From: Petaurus breviceps papuanus
Taxonomy: Eukaryota > Chordata > Mammalia > Diprotodontia > Petauridae
Length of the DNA stretch: 64,000 nucleotides
Assembly (NCBI GenBank): GCA_028583685.1
Contig: JAMXIF010000086.1
Span: forward strand, 20,812,073 to 20,876,072
Reading direction: 5' to 3'
In this document: piece by piece, positions 34,795-45,599 of the stretch
Position numbering within the stretch: position 1 is the first letter of the stretch
How the letters are laid out: every line of letters starts with the position of its first letter
Notes under the pieces: generated by a model
Seen by the model: the letters and a program-made list of their open reading frames with translations, nothing else
The model's database searches: none
What the model was told of the DNA's origin: nothing
Program-made: the position numbers and the translations under genes

Positions 34795-35227
34795 CAATAG
34801 GTCCCTGCTCTCCTAGCACAGAGTGAATGTACATACTAAATAGTAACTGTTTCTCTTTTGGCCGGGAACCTGAGGGTCTTCCCCTCCCAGCTTGATTATT
34901 TTTTTTTCCTTTTTTGATTAAAGGGGCCACCCCTGGACTAACTTCTTAAAGAGGCTTACTCACTGAATGGGTGTTACCTCACTCAAAGTGAGAACCTGAA
35001 AAGACCTTAAAGGCCTTCAAGGGCCAGGGTCTCCCATTGCATCCTGAGCCATTTTCAGTCATCCTAATGAATGTCTGGTCACTGGACCCAGATGGCTCTG
35101 GAGGAGAAAGTGAGGCTGGTGACCTTGCACAGCCCTCCCTCACTCAAACCAAAGCCTACTGCAAGTCACGTCATCATTTCCCTGATGTCATGGGCCTCTT
35201 CGAAAATGAAGGACAAAAACAACCACT
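34795..35227 (+). repeat. Unassigned interspersed repeat, copy B
   Basis: Second copy of the family at 31185-31670, same strand, about 3.1 kb downstream. Best matching blocks are 'cactggacccagatggctctggagga' and 'cttgcacagccctccctcactca'. It ends 'tcgaaaatgaaggacaaaaacaacc'. A T-rich run (34898-34920) is longer than in copy A. Confidence 0.7.
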
Positions 35228-35700
35228 ACTTTTACATATGACAAAACATTTCTAGACCTAAAAGTGACTGGAGGAGTGCGGCCATGATGGAATTCAAGTT
35301 GGAGATTCTGCGTTCCACAGACAAGGAAAGAGCACAGTGGACCAAAGAGAGAGGAGTTTCTATGGCTCAGTATTGCAGAGACTTTGCAAGGAAGGATAGG
35401 GGTGAAGGGACATAAAATAGGGCAGTCTTGGGGCTCTGAGGGTAAACTTCTTTCTTGTTAGTAGGCTGAGGGAGCAGGAGACGTTTTCCTAGACTATATC
35501 GAGGACTTAAGGGAAAGCATACCCAGTTTGACTAAGCTATGGGTTTATATGCAGAATGGTCCTGTCTAAATTACAGACTTGCATCCCCATAATGAGGGCT
35601 GAAGAATATTTAGTGGGCTGAGACTCACAAAGACTAGACTAGTATATCTATGAAGAACTTGGCTAATATCAAGGTCAAGACCAGACAGAAGAAATCTGCA
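35228..35700. other. Intronic, unassigned
   Basis: No recognised repeat; moderately purine-rich. Confidence 0.45.
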
Positions 35701-35795
35701 ACCCAATCTAAGTCAGTTAGATATACCTAATCTGGGACCCAATTTAAATCAGATAGATGTACCTAATCTGAGACCCCATTTAAGTAACATATAAG
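35701..35795 (+). repeat. Imperfect 36-base tandem repeat, about 2.6 units
   Basis: Units start CCCAATCTAAGTCAGTTAGA, CCCAATTTAAATCAGATAGA and CCCATTTAAGTAACATATAA. The first two share 'ACCTAATCTG.GA' at their ends. Confidence 0.75.
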
Positions 35796-36189
35796 GTAGG
35801 AAGAAGTCCGAGTAAGAGTAAGCAGAGATATCTGTAATCACTATTTATATATCAAGATTAAATAGTAAGACAAAACAGGGGAAAGCATGTGGGGTCAGGA
35901 ACAGAGGAAAAACAACAGTATTCCTCTGAAAGTAGTGATGGTAATGAAATCAGGTAAGAAAAGGTGAAAGGGAATGGAAACTTAGAAAAGACCAACAGCT
36001 GGCTGAGTTGAGACTGGATGATGTAAAAATGAGGTGGTATTACAAGGCTGAGGAGTGTGGAGGGAACAGCAAGGGGGTGGGGAACAATAACTCTCTTTAG
36101 CCCTAAGGCCTGGGACACTGCACAAGTCAATAGTAGGCTAGCTACAACAATATCACAGGATTGTATCTAATGTACAAGTAAGGATCTAC

Positions 36190-36436
36190 CTGTAAATTTT
36201 AATGTGTAGGCCAAGGTCACCTGCCTTCAAGTGACCCTGGCATGTACTTTAGCTATAAAGCAGTTGTTCTTCACAGGAGCAATTTGTCGGTAACTCACAC
36301 AAGCATTCATGTGCCCTGGGAGACGTTTCAAAGCTGTATTTCCTTTGTTCCTATTTCGCTGAATGCTTTGTGCCTTACCTTGACTCGTCACAGAATAAAC
36401 ACATATCTTACTGACATATCCCCTTCAGGATCCACC
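36190..36436 (+). mobile_element. Possible LTR 3' part (fossil, uncertain)
   Basis: A TATA-like CTATAAAGC (36252) is followed about 140 bases later by AATAAA (36394) and an end in ...CCTTCA. This layout fits an LTR R/U5, but no flanking duplication or second LTR was found. It may be chance. Confidence 0.3.
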
Positions 36437-36439
36437 TCC

Positions 36440-36722
36440 AAGGGAAGGGATTAGGTAGAGGGATTAGACTAGTTCTGTTGGCCCCAGGGGTCAAAACCAG
36501 AAGCAACTGGGGAAATACAAAGAAGAAAATTTAGGAAAAGCTTCCTAATAATTACAGCTGTCCCCAAAGTGGAACAGACTGCCTTGGGATGTGGTGGTCT
36601 TAAGCAGATTCGTGATCTTTAAGCAGAGGCTAGAGAGCTCACCTGACAAGTGTTTTATAATGGGGATTCCTTTTATGTATGAGTTGAACTAGATGGATGC
36701 TCTCAAATACTATAATTCTGAA
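36440..36722 (+). mobile_element. L3/CR1-type LINE 3' end
   Basis: 'gggattagactagttctgttggcccc', 'aggaaaagcttcctaataattacagctgtcc', 'tggaacagactgccttggga', ending 'gagttgaactagatggatgctctcaaatactataattctg', the standard L3/CR1 3' end. Confidence 0.78.
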
Positions 36723-37390
36723 CATGGGATTTCTGACATTCAAAATAGACAACATTTATAAGGAGTAATATTTCATGATTCTTACAAGAATCAAAATTGC
36801 AGTCTATCAAAAAGGTAGTGGAAAAATGCATAGTGGGTGCAAGCTGACTGTAGCATATTACCCCAAAATGACTTGCACACAATGTCATCAAGGATATATT
36901 ATGTGGCCAAAAAAGAGAGTGACTCAGAAATGTAGCAACTAGTAAAGGAACATATAGAGGCAGCCTGATTGTTATATCGGTATCCACCAAATTTTAAAAG
37001 AATCAGAACGTCTCTAGTTCCTTTAAGGAGGATATATAGAAGGATTTGAACAGGATAAAACATCGTAAATAGGTATTATCCATAAACCTATGAAAGAAAT
37101 GACTATAGTGATGAAATAATTGATTCATTAAAAAGAAAAAAAGAACATTAACAAGTCTCTCTTGTATCCTCCCCGATCACCTCTCATCACTGCTACCCTT
37201 CACCCCACTTGTTGTACCCTTCATGTTAATTTACCCTAGTGGTAATTTTGGGCACAAGCAATCAAAATAAAATAGGAATCAACGCTGGTGCTAGATCAGA
37301 GGCAGTGGGATGCCCTTTTCTCCTCACTAGAGTGAGTGAATAGGGTAGAGAATGTTGTACATGCTGTAGACCTGGGGCGGTTTGTCTAAA
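36723..37390. other. Intronic, nothing recognised
   Basis: No repeat named between the L3 end and the L2. Confidence 0.45.
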
Positions 37391-37445
37391 CTGGGCCTGT
37401 TGCAGACATGTCAAACTCAACATGTCCAAAACAGAATTCAATATC

Positions 37446-37619
37446 TTTTTTTTTTTTTTTTGCTTTTTGGAGGGGGGAAGGCAGGGCAATTGGGGTTAAG
37501 TGACTTGCCCAAGGTCACACAGCTAGTAAGTGTTAAGTGTCTGAGGCTGGATTTGAACTCAGGTCCTCCTGACTCCAGGGTCAGTAATCTATTCACTAGC
37601 CTAGTGAATAGCCACCCCA
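37446..37619 (-). repeat. Poly-A type tRNA-headed SINE inside the L2
   Basis: Minus-strand copy with a long poly-T on plus (37445-37461). Flanked by TCAATATC (37438-37445 and 37620-37627). The plus strand near 37592-37612 has a short inverted duplication (TTCACTAGCCTAGTGAATAG) near the SINE start. Confidence 0.9.
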
Positions 37620-38352
37620 TCAATATCTTTTTTTCCATCTTTTTTTCCCCAGCCTTGTCCTGAAATGTCCCCAATTCAGTCAAATGTATCACCAACCTTT
37701 AGAATACTCAGCTTCGCAACATTCCCCATTCCTTATTCTTCCTTATTTCACAGAACAAATCAGTTTCCAAAGTCTAGCCAGTTTTAATTCTGCAACCCCT
37801 TCTGCATCCATTCTCTTCTCTCTATCCACACAGCTTCCATTGTAATTAAGGACTTTGTAACTACTTGTTTGGATTATTGGGACAGCTTCCTAACTGGTTT
37901 AGACTTTCTCCTTTCTAACCTATTCTCCACGTAATTGCTAAAATGATTTACCTAAAGGATAATTAGGGCCATGTCACTTCCCCAACTCAATAAACTCCAA
38001 TGGTACCCTATTATCTCTATGGTCAAACACAAACTTTTCTAACATTTAATGCCCTTCACAACCTGGCTTCGATCTATTGTTCTTGCCTCATTATATATTA
38101 TCCTTTTTACATATCTATTATCCCCCCAAACTACCCTCCTTGTTGTCCCTCACACATGCCTTCATCCCTGATGTCCTAGATTGTCTGAGAAGCCTATAGT
38201 TTCTTATACTTTTAGTATATATGATAGATTAAAGAGCAAAATCTACTTTTAAAATAAAATGACACCATTGTAAATAATTCTACAAAAATGTAAATTACCC
38301 AGATTAACAGAAGAAATAAAATACTTAAATAACCCAATCTTAGAAAAACAAA

Positions 38353-38613
38353 TTGAACAAGCCATCAATGATCTTCCTAAGGAAAAAAGAATCCCCAAGG
38401 CCAGAGGGATTCACAAGCGAATTCTACCAAACATTTAAAGAACAATTAATCCCACTACTATATGAACTATTTGGAAAAATAGGTGAAGAAGCAGTCCTAC
38501 CAAATTCTTTTTATGACAGAAATATGGTGCTGATGCCTAAACCAGGAAGAGCCAAAATAGAGAAAGAAAGTTATAGAGCAATTTCCCTAATGAATATTAA
38601 TGAAAAATTGTAA
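38353..38613 (+). pseudogene. L1 ORF2 reverse transcriptase fragment
   Basis: 86 residues without a stop covering the fingers region of the L1 reverse transcriptase: [40 protein letters not shown] and [14 protein letters not shown]. Active L1s read P-GPDGFTAEFYQ and NYRPISLMNIDAKI here. The copy is a dead fragment. Confidence 0.85.
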
Positions 38614-38799
38614 ATAAAACACTAGCAAAGAGATTATAGCAATATATCTCTAGGATCATATACTATGACCAGGGAGGATTTATATTTTTAAATTTTAGGT
38701 TTAATATTAGGAAACCTATAAACATAATAAGATTATCTCAATAGATGCAGAAAAAGCCATTGACAAAATACAACATTCATTACTTTAGAAAAACACTAG

Positions 38800-38964
38800 G
38801 GGGCGGCCAGGTAGCACAGCGAGTAAGAGGACTGGCTCCAGTGTTGGGATGACCTGGGGATCAAATCTGGGCTCAGATACTTAGCACCACACCCAGAAAT
38901 AACTGGCTGTATAACCTTGAGCAAGTTACTTAACCCCAATTGCTTAAAAAAATAAAAAGAAAAA
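38800..38964 (+). repeat. Poly-A type tRNA-headed SINE inside the L1
   Basis: GGGGCGGCCAGGTAGCACAG start, 'taaccttgagcaagttacttaaccccaattgc' and an A-rich end. Flanked by AGAAAAACACTAG (38787-38799 and 38965-38977), a perfect 13-base duplication. Confidence 0.92.
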
Positions 38965-39528
38965 AGAAAAACACTAGAAAGTATAGGAACAAATGGAACT
39001 TGCCTCAAAATAAGTAATATTTATTTAAAACCATCAGCAAGCATTATCTGTAATAAGGATTAGCTAGAACCTTCCAAATATGATCAGCAATGAAGCAAGG
39101 ATGCCCATTATCACCTCTATTATTTAATACTGTACTAGAAATGTTAGCTATAGCAATAAGAGAATAAAAAGAAACTAAAGGAATAAGAATAGGCAATGAG
39201 GTAACAAAACTATTGTTCTTTGTAGATATGATACTTAGAGAATTGACAATTATTACAATTTTAGCAAAGTTACAGATACAAAATAAACTGATGTAAATCA
39301 TCAGCATTTCTATATATTACCAACAAAGTCCAACAGCAAGAGATGGAAAGAGAAATTCCATTTAAAATAGCTGTAGACAATATAAAATACTTGGGGGTCT
39401 ACCTGCCAAGACAAACCCATATGAACTACATGAACACAGTTATAAAACACTTCACACAAATGAAATCAGATATAAACAATTGAAAAAATATCCATTGCTT
39501 ATGGGTATGCCAACTCAATATAGCAAAA

Positions 39529-39750
39529 ATGACAATTCTATCTAAATTAATCTATTTATTCATTGTCATACCAACAAAAGCTATCATAAAAGTATTCATA
39601 GAACTAGAAAAAATAGTAACAAAATTCATATGGAAGAACAAAACCTCAAAGATATCAAGGGGATCAGTGAAAAAAAAGGTGAAAGAAGGTAGTCTAGTCA
39701 TATCACATCTCAAACTGTATTATGAAAAGGTAATTATCAAAACAATTTGA
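39529..39750 (+). pseudogene. L1 ORF2 C-terminal-side fragment
   Basis: 73 residues beginning MTILSKLIYLFIVIPTKAII and containing KFIWKNKTSKISRGSVKKK, the conserved 'LPKLIYLF...FIWKNKRPRI' segment after the RT domain. Dead fragment of the same L1. Confidence 0.85.
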
Positions 39751-41344
39751 TACTGGCTAAGAAAGTGGTAGATCAGTGAAACAGATTAGGTACAAATTAC
39801 ATTATAACGTACAAGTTACATATTAATTTAGTATATGATAAACCCAAAGATCCAAGTTTTTGGAACCAATTTCATTATTTGACAAAAATTGATACAGGAA
39901 CTAGAAAACCGCATGGCAGAAACTAGGTAAAGACCAACATCACATACCATATACCAAGATAAGGTCAAAATGGATATATTATTTATTCCTAAAGGGTGAT
40001 ACCATGAGCAAATTGAGAGAGCATGGAATAATTTATCTGTTTATTTTATGGATAAGGGAAAAATTTAGGACCAAAGAAGATATGGAGAGCAATATAAAAT
40101 AGATAATTTTGATTATATAAAATTTAAAAGTTTTACACAAACAAAATCAATGCAACCAAAATTATAAGAAAAGCAGAAAACTGGGGGAAAATTGAAACAA
40201 GTATCTCTGATAAAGGCCTCATTCCTCAAATATATAGAGAACTGAGATAAATTTATAAAGAATACAAGTCATTCCCCAATGATAAATGGTCAAAGGATAT
40301 GAAGAGGTAGTTTTCAGACAAGGAAATCAAAGCTATTTATAGTCATATGAAAAAAATGCTCTAAATCACTATTGATCAGAGACATGCAAATTAAAACAAC
40401 TCTAAGGTACTATCTCACACCTATCAGACTGGTTAATAGGACAAAAAAAAAAAGAAAATGGTAGATACTGGAAGTGATGTGGGAAAACTGGGACACTAAT
40501 CACTGGTTGCTGGAATTATGAACTGACCTCATCATTCTGGAATTTGGAACTATGCCCAAAGGGCTATAAAACTCTGTATACCCTTTGATCCAGCTAAATA
40601 GCACTGCTAGTTCTATATCCCTAAAACATCCAAAAAAAAGGGAAAAGGACATGTTTGTACAAAAACATTTATAAGAGCTTTTTTTTTTGTGGTAGCTAAG
40701 AGTTGGAAATTAAAGGGATGTCCTTTAATTGGAAAATGACTAAAAAAACTGTGTTATATGATTGTAATGGAATATTATTGTGCTATAAGAAATGACAAGC
40801 AGGATGATCTCAGAAAAACCTGGAAAGACTTACATGAACTGATGCATAGGGAAGTGAACAGAATACAATAACAATAATTTTATTTGATGAAGAACTGTGA
40901 ATGATTTAGCAATTCTCAGTAATATAATCCAAGACAATCCCAAAAGACTAATGATGAAGCATACTATCCGCCTCCAAAGAAAGAACTGATAATGATTGAA
41001 TATAGACTGAAGCATGCTATTTTTTCACATTCATTATTTTATTCAAGTCTTGTACAAAATGACTAATATGGAAATGTTTTACATAATTGCACATGTATAA
41101 TGTACATCTGATTGCTTACCATCTCAAGGAGGGAGGAAGTATAGAATTTGGAACTCAAAACTTTAAATAAAAATGTTAAAAAAAACTAAAAAAATTAAAA
41201 AGGAAATAATTTTAAAGTGAATGTTTCCATGCCTGGAATATACTTCTTCCTGACTTCCCTTCTAAATTCCTTGAATGCTCAGCTCAATGATTAGCTTCTA
41301 TATAAGATCTTTCCTGATCCTCCCAATTGCTTCTGTTTTCCCCA

Positions 41345-41825
41345 TGTAAGGGTTATGGGATTTAAAGATCTCCCATGCCCCATGGACGTGCTGACATAGC
41401 AGAGCAAGAAAAAAAAAAAAGCCGAGCTAACGGTCCTGCGGTTGGCAGTTGGTGGCAGTTGCCTTTTTTTTTTTTTTGAGTTGGGACTCCTGCTGAGGAC
41501 TGCCAGGGGCCGGAGCTGCTGGGAGCGCTCTTCCAGGACGCTGGGTGGTTGCTGTGAGTGGGGAGAGGAGGACCTTTGCCTGAGGTAGCCTGTTCTGTTT
41601 TAAAGGCTTGAGAATGTGGGTGCTTTCTACTTTATCTACCTGTGCCAATGTCATAACTACTCTGATGGCTTTCACTTTCTGGTTTTGGGACTCCGTCTTT
41701 TGGTATCTTAATAAATTTTCTAGTTTATTTCCCCAAATGGCAAACCTGACGTATTTTGTGATGGATAATTATATCAGCATATTTGTAATCTCTATAGGCA
41801 TTGTGAATATGGCATTGCTGATACA
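41345..41825 (+). mobile_element. Solo LTR of an endogenous retrovirus (fossil) inside the L2
   Basis: 481 bases starting TGTAAGGG and ending GATACA, flanked by the 5-base duplication CCCCA (41340-41344, 41826-41830). The L2 continues on both sides, which proves an insertion. A GC-rich centre (41420-41590) and an AATAAA (about 41710) give the U3-R-U5 layout. No internal genes are present. Family not assigned. Confidence 0.8.
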
Positions 41826-41950
41826 CCCCATCAAAAAAAAAAGGGCAAATTTGTATATGCTTATATAGGTACATACTTTTGCCCCAGATAGAATGTGTGC
41901 TCCTTGAGGGTGGGGACTATTTCATAATAAATAATTGCTATTTGATTGGC

Positions 41951-42520
41951 AATTTTGTCGTAATGGAAGGTCTGAGGCAAGGAGAGAGGATACATGAAAT
42001 AACGACTGGCATAAATAGCCAAAGGAAGCAATACATTTTTTAAAAGTTAGGAAATGAGTTTACAAATTGCTCACAATTTTAGACATATTTTTAATTCCTT
42101 GTTGTGGGTTTATTTATTTATTTACTCATTCATTCATTCATTCATTTCTTTATTTGTAAATGTCATCTATGAAAGCTGCCCCTGGTTTTTCTCTCTAATC
42201 AGTGATTTAAAAAATATTCAAGTGGGGAGGCTGAAACAAGTCTGTAACTAGAAATTTTGTTTAGATAATATACAATAGAAGTCGAAGTTGATATCTTATA
42301 TTTCTAGATTTAAGTGAAATAACATGGAATCTTAAAAAATATTTATTTAAAGTTGAACCATAGTGAAAAAAATATTATTTAATACATATGCCCATTTGAT
42401 GGAAAAGGAGTCTGGAACCTTCTGTTATAAACTATGAAGTGACAGCTTTTCATAAAGACAGGCTGCTTTTCTGTAGAATGACAAATAGTCTTGCTCATCC
42501 CATTTTCCAGTATGAAACAC
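41951..42520. other. Intronic; TTTA/TTCA microsatellite
   Basis: 42108-42160 is a TTTA then TTCA tetranucleotide run. The rest is unassigned AT-rich sequence. Confidence 0.6.
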
Positions 42521-42524
42521 AGTA

Positions 42525-42720
42525 CTCAGTAGTTGATTGAAAACTGACCTTGGAGCCAGGAAGACGAGTTCAGGACTCACCTCTGACATATACTGTCTGT
42601 GTGACCCATGGCAAATCACTTAGACTTTCAGTATCATTGGACAAATCTCTAAGACTATAAATTTCTGACTTGTATAGGTAAAGGGAATTTCCTCATCTGG
42701 TAGTTCCCTACACTAAGCAG
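42525..42720 (+). repeat. MIR/MAR-like CORE-SINE
   Basis: 'ccttggagccaggaagacgagttcagg', 'ctgtgtgacccatggcaaatcacttagac', 'tctctaagactataaatttc', 'gaatttcctcatctggtagttccct': same family as 4870-5135. Confidence 0.72.
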
Positions 42721-43680
42721 TGACATGTCTTGTCCTATTCCATATCTATCCTCCCTACATAAGCTTTTTTCTCATAAGGCCTCTACATAGGCATTAAATT
42801 TTACACATGAATAATTTTGGTCTGTGCTTTAGGAACGAGTACCACAAGAGACAAAACCTGGGAGAACTCTATGATGTTCTGACCATTATTCACAGCTATC
42901 TTGCCTAGGTCAAACTGTTCCTCCATTCAGCTGTGTGCTCAGGCTCAGCTGTGGTCTCTAGCAATGTCGCAATCAGACTGCAAATCAGAGCAATTTCACG
43001 TTCCCTAATCAAGTTTAAAATATAAATGTCAGAGAATCCTGCTATTCCCTTTTGGATAAGAGAGTGCCAGGGAATCTCAAAAGTTGTGCAATGTCAAGTG
43101 GGGACACTTTGCCAAAGGAATTAACCATTACTCCACAGCTGTGAAATCTCTATTTCTTTCAAAAAATATCATCATTACAATGAGTGTCTACACTAACAAA
43201 ACTAAATAATTCCTCTGCCAAAAAGGACATCTATAGTGAATGCAATGGAATTGTAATCTCATAATACAAGACATCAAATCAAGTCTTATTTGTTGCAATC
43301 ACCAACATAAACGAGGTCAGGAATATAATCCTAATAGGCAATCTAATTTTATATGGAGCCTTCACTGGCTGAAGCTTTACTAATTTTATTTCCAGTCAAT
43401 CTGTCATTTTCTTCGCCTCATCCCAGGCCCTAAGCATAGGCAATGATCAAGGGAAAATACACTTGGTTCCTCTTGTGACTTTTCATTTCTGTCCTTTTAG
43501 TTTTAGGGATGGTTTTTACCCTTTATATTCCAATTAAACTGTACTAAATCACTCCCAAGAGAATGCATAAAATCAAGGTCTGCACTTCTTGAAACCCTTA
43601 CCTAACAGCTGCAAGGGTAACCTTGCCCATCCTGAAATTAGAAGAAATAAGAAAAATGTTAAAAGTTTTCAAATTTCATT
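42721..43680. other. Intronic, nothing recognised
   Basis: Nearly 1 kb, no repeat named; an AT microsatellite follows at 43684-43701. Confidence 0.5.
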
Positions 43681-43771
43681 AATGTATATATATATATATA
43701 TTGAACTCCATTCAAGTTCAAATTTTTCTAAAGTATTCAATCTGAAATTCTCCTTTGCACTTAGTACATTC

Positions 43772-44021
43772 TGTTATTGTTGTTTAGCTGTTTTTAAGTT
43801 GTGTTTGAATCTTCATGACCCCATTTGGAGTATTCTTGTCAAAGATAGTGGAGTGGTTTACCATTCCCTTTTCTAGCTCCAGATGTGGAAACTGAGGTAA
43901 ACTGGGTTAAGTGACTTGCTCAGTATCACACAGCTAGTACATGTCTGAGGCCAGCTTTGAACTCAGGAAGAGGAGTCTTCCTAACTTCAGGCCTGGCACT
44001 CCATCCACTGCACACCTAGGT
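43772..44021 (-). repeat. Composite SINE with RTE-like tail
   Basis: Reverse copy: TGTTATTGTTGTTTAGCTG first (tail), 'agtggagtggtttaccattccc', 'gacttgctcagtatcacacagctag', ending with the head 'cctggcactccatccactgcacacctagg'. Confidence 0.85.
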
Positions 44022-44034
44022 GTATATATTTCTA

Positions 44035-44145
44035 TTTGTCTATTAGAATGCAAGGGCCTTGTGGTCAGTAACCATGCTGATTTTAACCTTTACTTTCCTA
44101 AAGCTTAGCAAAATGATTTGTATCTAGTAGGTGTCTTTAAATAGT
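44035..44145 (+). repeat. L2-type LINE 3' tail
   Basis: 'ctattagaatgcaagggccttgtgg' and 'atctagtaggtgtctttaaatag'; diverged. Confidence 0.6.
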
Positions 44146-44164
44146 TTGATATCTCTCACAAAGG

Positions 44165-45180
44165 ATGTACAAAAATATTTATAGCTCTTTTTGAGGTGGC
44201 CAGGAAATGGAACCTGAGGGGTGCCTATCAACTGGGGAATGACTGAACATGTCATGGAATATAAATGTGATGGTATACTATTGTGTTATAAAAAAATAAT
44301 GAAGGGGATGGTTTCCGAAAAACTTGGGAAGACTTGTATGAACTGATGCAGAGCGAAGTAAACAAAACCAAAAGAGCTGTTTATACAATGAAACAATGTT
44401 GTAAAGACAAGTAACTCTTAAAAGCCTTAGGAACACTGATCAGCATAATAACCAACTACAGTTCCAGAAGACTAAGGATGAAATATACTACCAATCTCCT
44501 GATAGTAAGGTGAAGAACCAGAAGAATGATACTGTGTTTCCCCGATAATAAGACCTATCCCGAAAATAAGCCCTCCCCTTACTGTGTAAGATTCCTCTAA
44601 AATAAGCCCTCCCCCGAAAATAAGCCCTATTGAGATTGCTACTGCAGTGAAGGTGATCCCTGCGCTACACACTACATTATGGTACCCTCTGTATGCACCG
44701 TCCCCACCCCCTTGGGTGAAACACACTCCGCGCTCTGAGCTGCATCCAATCAGAGCTGCAGCAGTGAGCGTGTCATCCTGTTCTTCCCCAGTGATTTGCT
44801 TATTGAATAAAGGTACATTTTTTTGTTCACATTTACCTGTTTATTGAAATTGCTGTCAATGTTCACTAAAATAAGCCCTCCCCTGAAAATAAGCCCTCTG
44901 GTGTTTTTCTGTCCAAAAAAATTAATAAGACAGTGTCTTATTATTGGGGAAACACGGTATATAAATAATTAATGTGTACATATATATTTGTGCATATATA
45001 TGTAGATTCATGTGTATATACATACATATATATGTCCATGTGTATATTATACACACGTATATATATATATGTACATATATGTGTTTTTCTTTTAGACATG
45101 GCTAATGCAAAAATGTGTTTTGCTTGACTATATATATTTTTTTCATTCTCAGTTGGGTAAGAGAGAAAGGATGAATATAT
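44165..45180 (+). mobile_element. L1 3' end interrupted by a mariner-type MITE
   Basis: 44165-44530 has 'caaaaatatttatagctcttt', 'aactggggaatgactgaac' and 'gacttgtatgaactgatgcagagcg'. After the MITE and a TA/CA microsatellite (44960-45090), L1 3' UTR resumes with 'atggctaatgcaaaaatgtgttttgcttgact'. Confidence 0.75.
44532..44958 (+). mobile_element. Mariner-superfamily MITE, copy 1
   Basis: 427 bases flanked by TA. The terminal inverted repeats are CTGTGTTTCCCCGATAATAA at the left and, reversed, CCGTGTTTCCCCAATAATAA at the right. Subterminal regions carry several AAATAAGCCCTC motifs. No transposase. TA target and short inverted ends are typical of Tc1/mariner elements. It is nearly identical to copy 2 (46712-47106, opposite orientation) except for a central segment, so both are young. 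Confidence 0.9.
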
Positions 45181-45334
45181 GTTGTTGTTCTGTTTATTGA
45201 GATATGCTAAATCACTATTTTTTTCCAGCTGGATTCATGGCATGCAGAAAAGATCTGAGGGATCCAAAGTCTTTAAAATACATACTTTTAGGGAGTCATG
45301 TTACAAGCAGTATTACTTACTGAATTATAAATTC

Positions 45335-45435
45335 TGTGAGGGTAAGGATTGAGTTTTACTTATCTTTTTTTTTAAATCACTGACAGCACTTATAGTACCT
45401 TGCAAATCTTTAATGAGTGTTTGCTGAACCAATTG
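45335..45435 (+). repeat. L2-type LINE 3' tail
   Basis: 'taaattctgtgagggtaaggattg' and 'tagtaccttgcaaatctttaatgagtgtttgctgaa'. Confidence 0.7.
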
Positions 45436-45455
45436 CCTCATTCCTTTCTCCAAAG

Positions 45456-45588
45456 CAATGGCTCTCAAAGGGTATATGAGTTTCTGCTAGGTGTGCCCTA
45501 ATTATATGGAAATTATACCGGCAATATGTCATTTAAATACGTTTGGGAATTCCTCATAGGAAAGAAAAAAAATTAAGAACCACATCTG
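45456..45588 (+). mobile_element. hAT-type MITE fragment
   Basis: The left end CAATGGCTCTCAAAGGG and right end TTAAGAACCACATCTG are inverted versions of one another in the style of MER-type hAT elements. No clear 8-base duplication. Confidence 0.5.
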
Positions 45589-45599
45589 TAAAGCAAGGT

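Larger units (their letters stand above)
38260..41195 (+). mobile_element. L1, 5'-truncated, ORF2 reverse transcriptase to 3' end
   Basis: It begins inside ORF2 and runs to an A-rich end. Visible landmarks: [20 protein letters not shown] and [10 protein letters not shown] (38353-38613); IDAEKAID (about 38742, RT motif A); KQGCPLSPLLFN (about 39093); FVDM for the FADD box (about 39220); KFIWKNKTSKIS (about 39621). The 3' UTR from about 40400 contains 'tttggaactatgcccaaagggc' and 'acttacatgaactgatgcatagg'. Many stops and frame changes; inactive. It split the L2 and was itself hit by the SINE at 38800. Confidence 0.88.
37395..41950 (+). mobile_element. One LINE2 (L2) broken by three insertions
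   Basis: L2 text appears in three consecutive pieces in correct order. 37395-38200 runs from 'aaactcaacatgtccaaaacag' through 'ctaacctattctccacgtaattgc' to 'cacaacctggcttcgatc'. 41200-41344 has 'catgcctggaatatacttcttcctgac' and 'tcctgatcctcccaattgc'. 41826-41950 has 'ccagatagaatgtgtgctccttgagg' and the AATAAATAATTG end. The gaps hold a SINE, an L1 and an LTR, listed separately. The order gives their relative ages. Confidence 0.82.

Noticed and set aside
37438-37695. Frames reading KCLRLDLNSGPPDS-like text, seen here and in several other places
   Set aside because: This is the translated tRNA-headed SINE, recurring because the SINE recurs; not a protein family.
44472-44847. Open frames in the first MITE
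   Set aside because: Non-autonomous element; no transposase residues.
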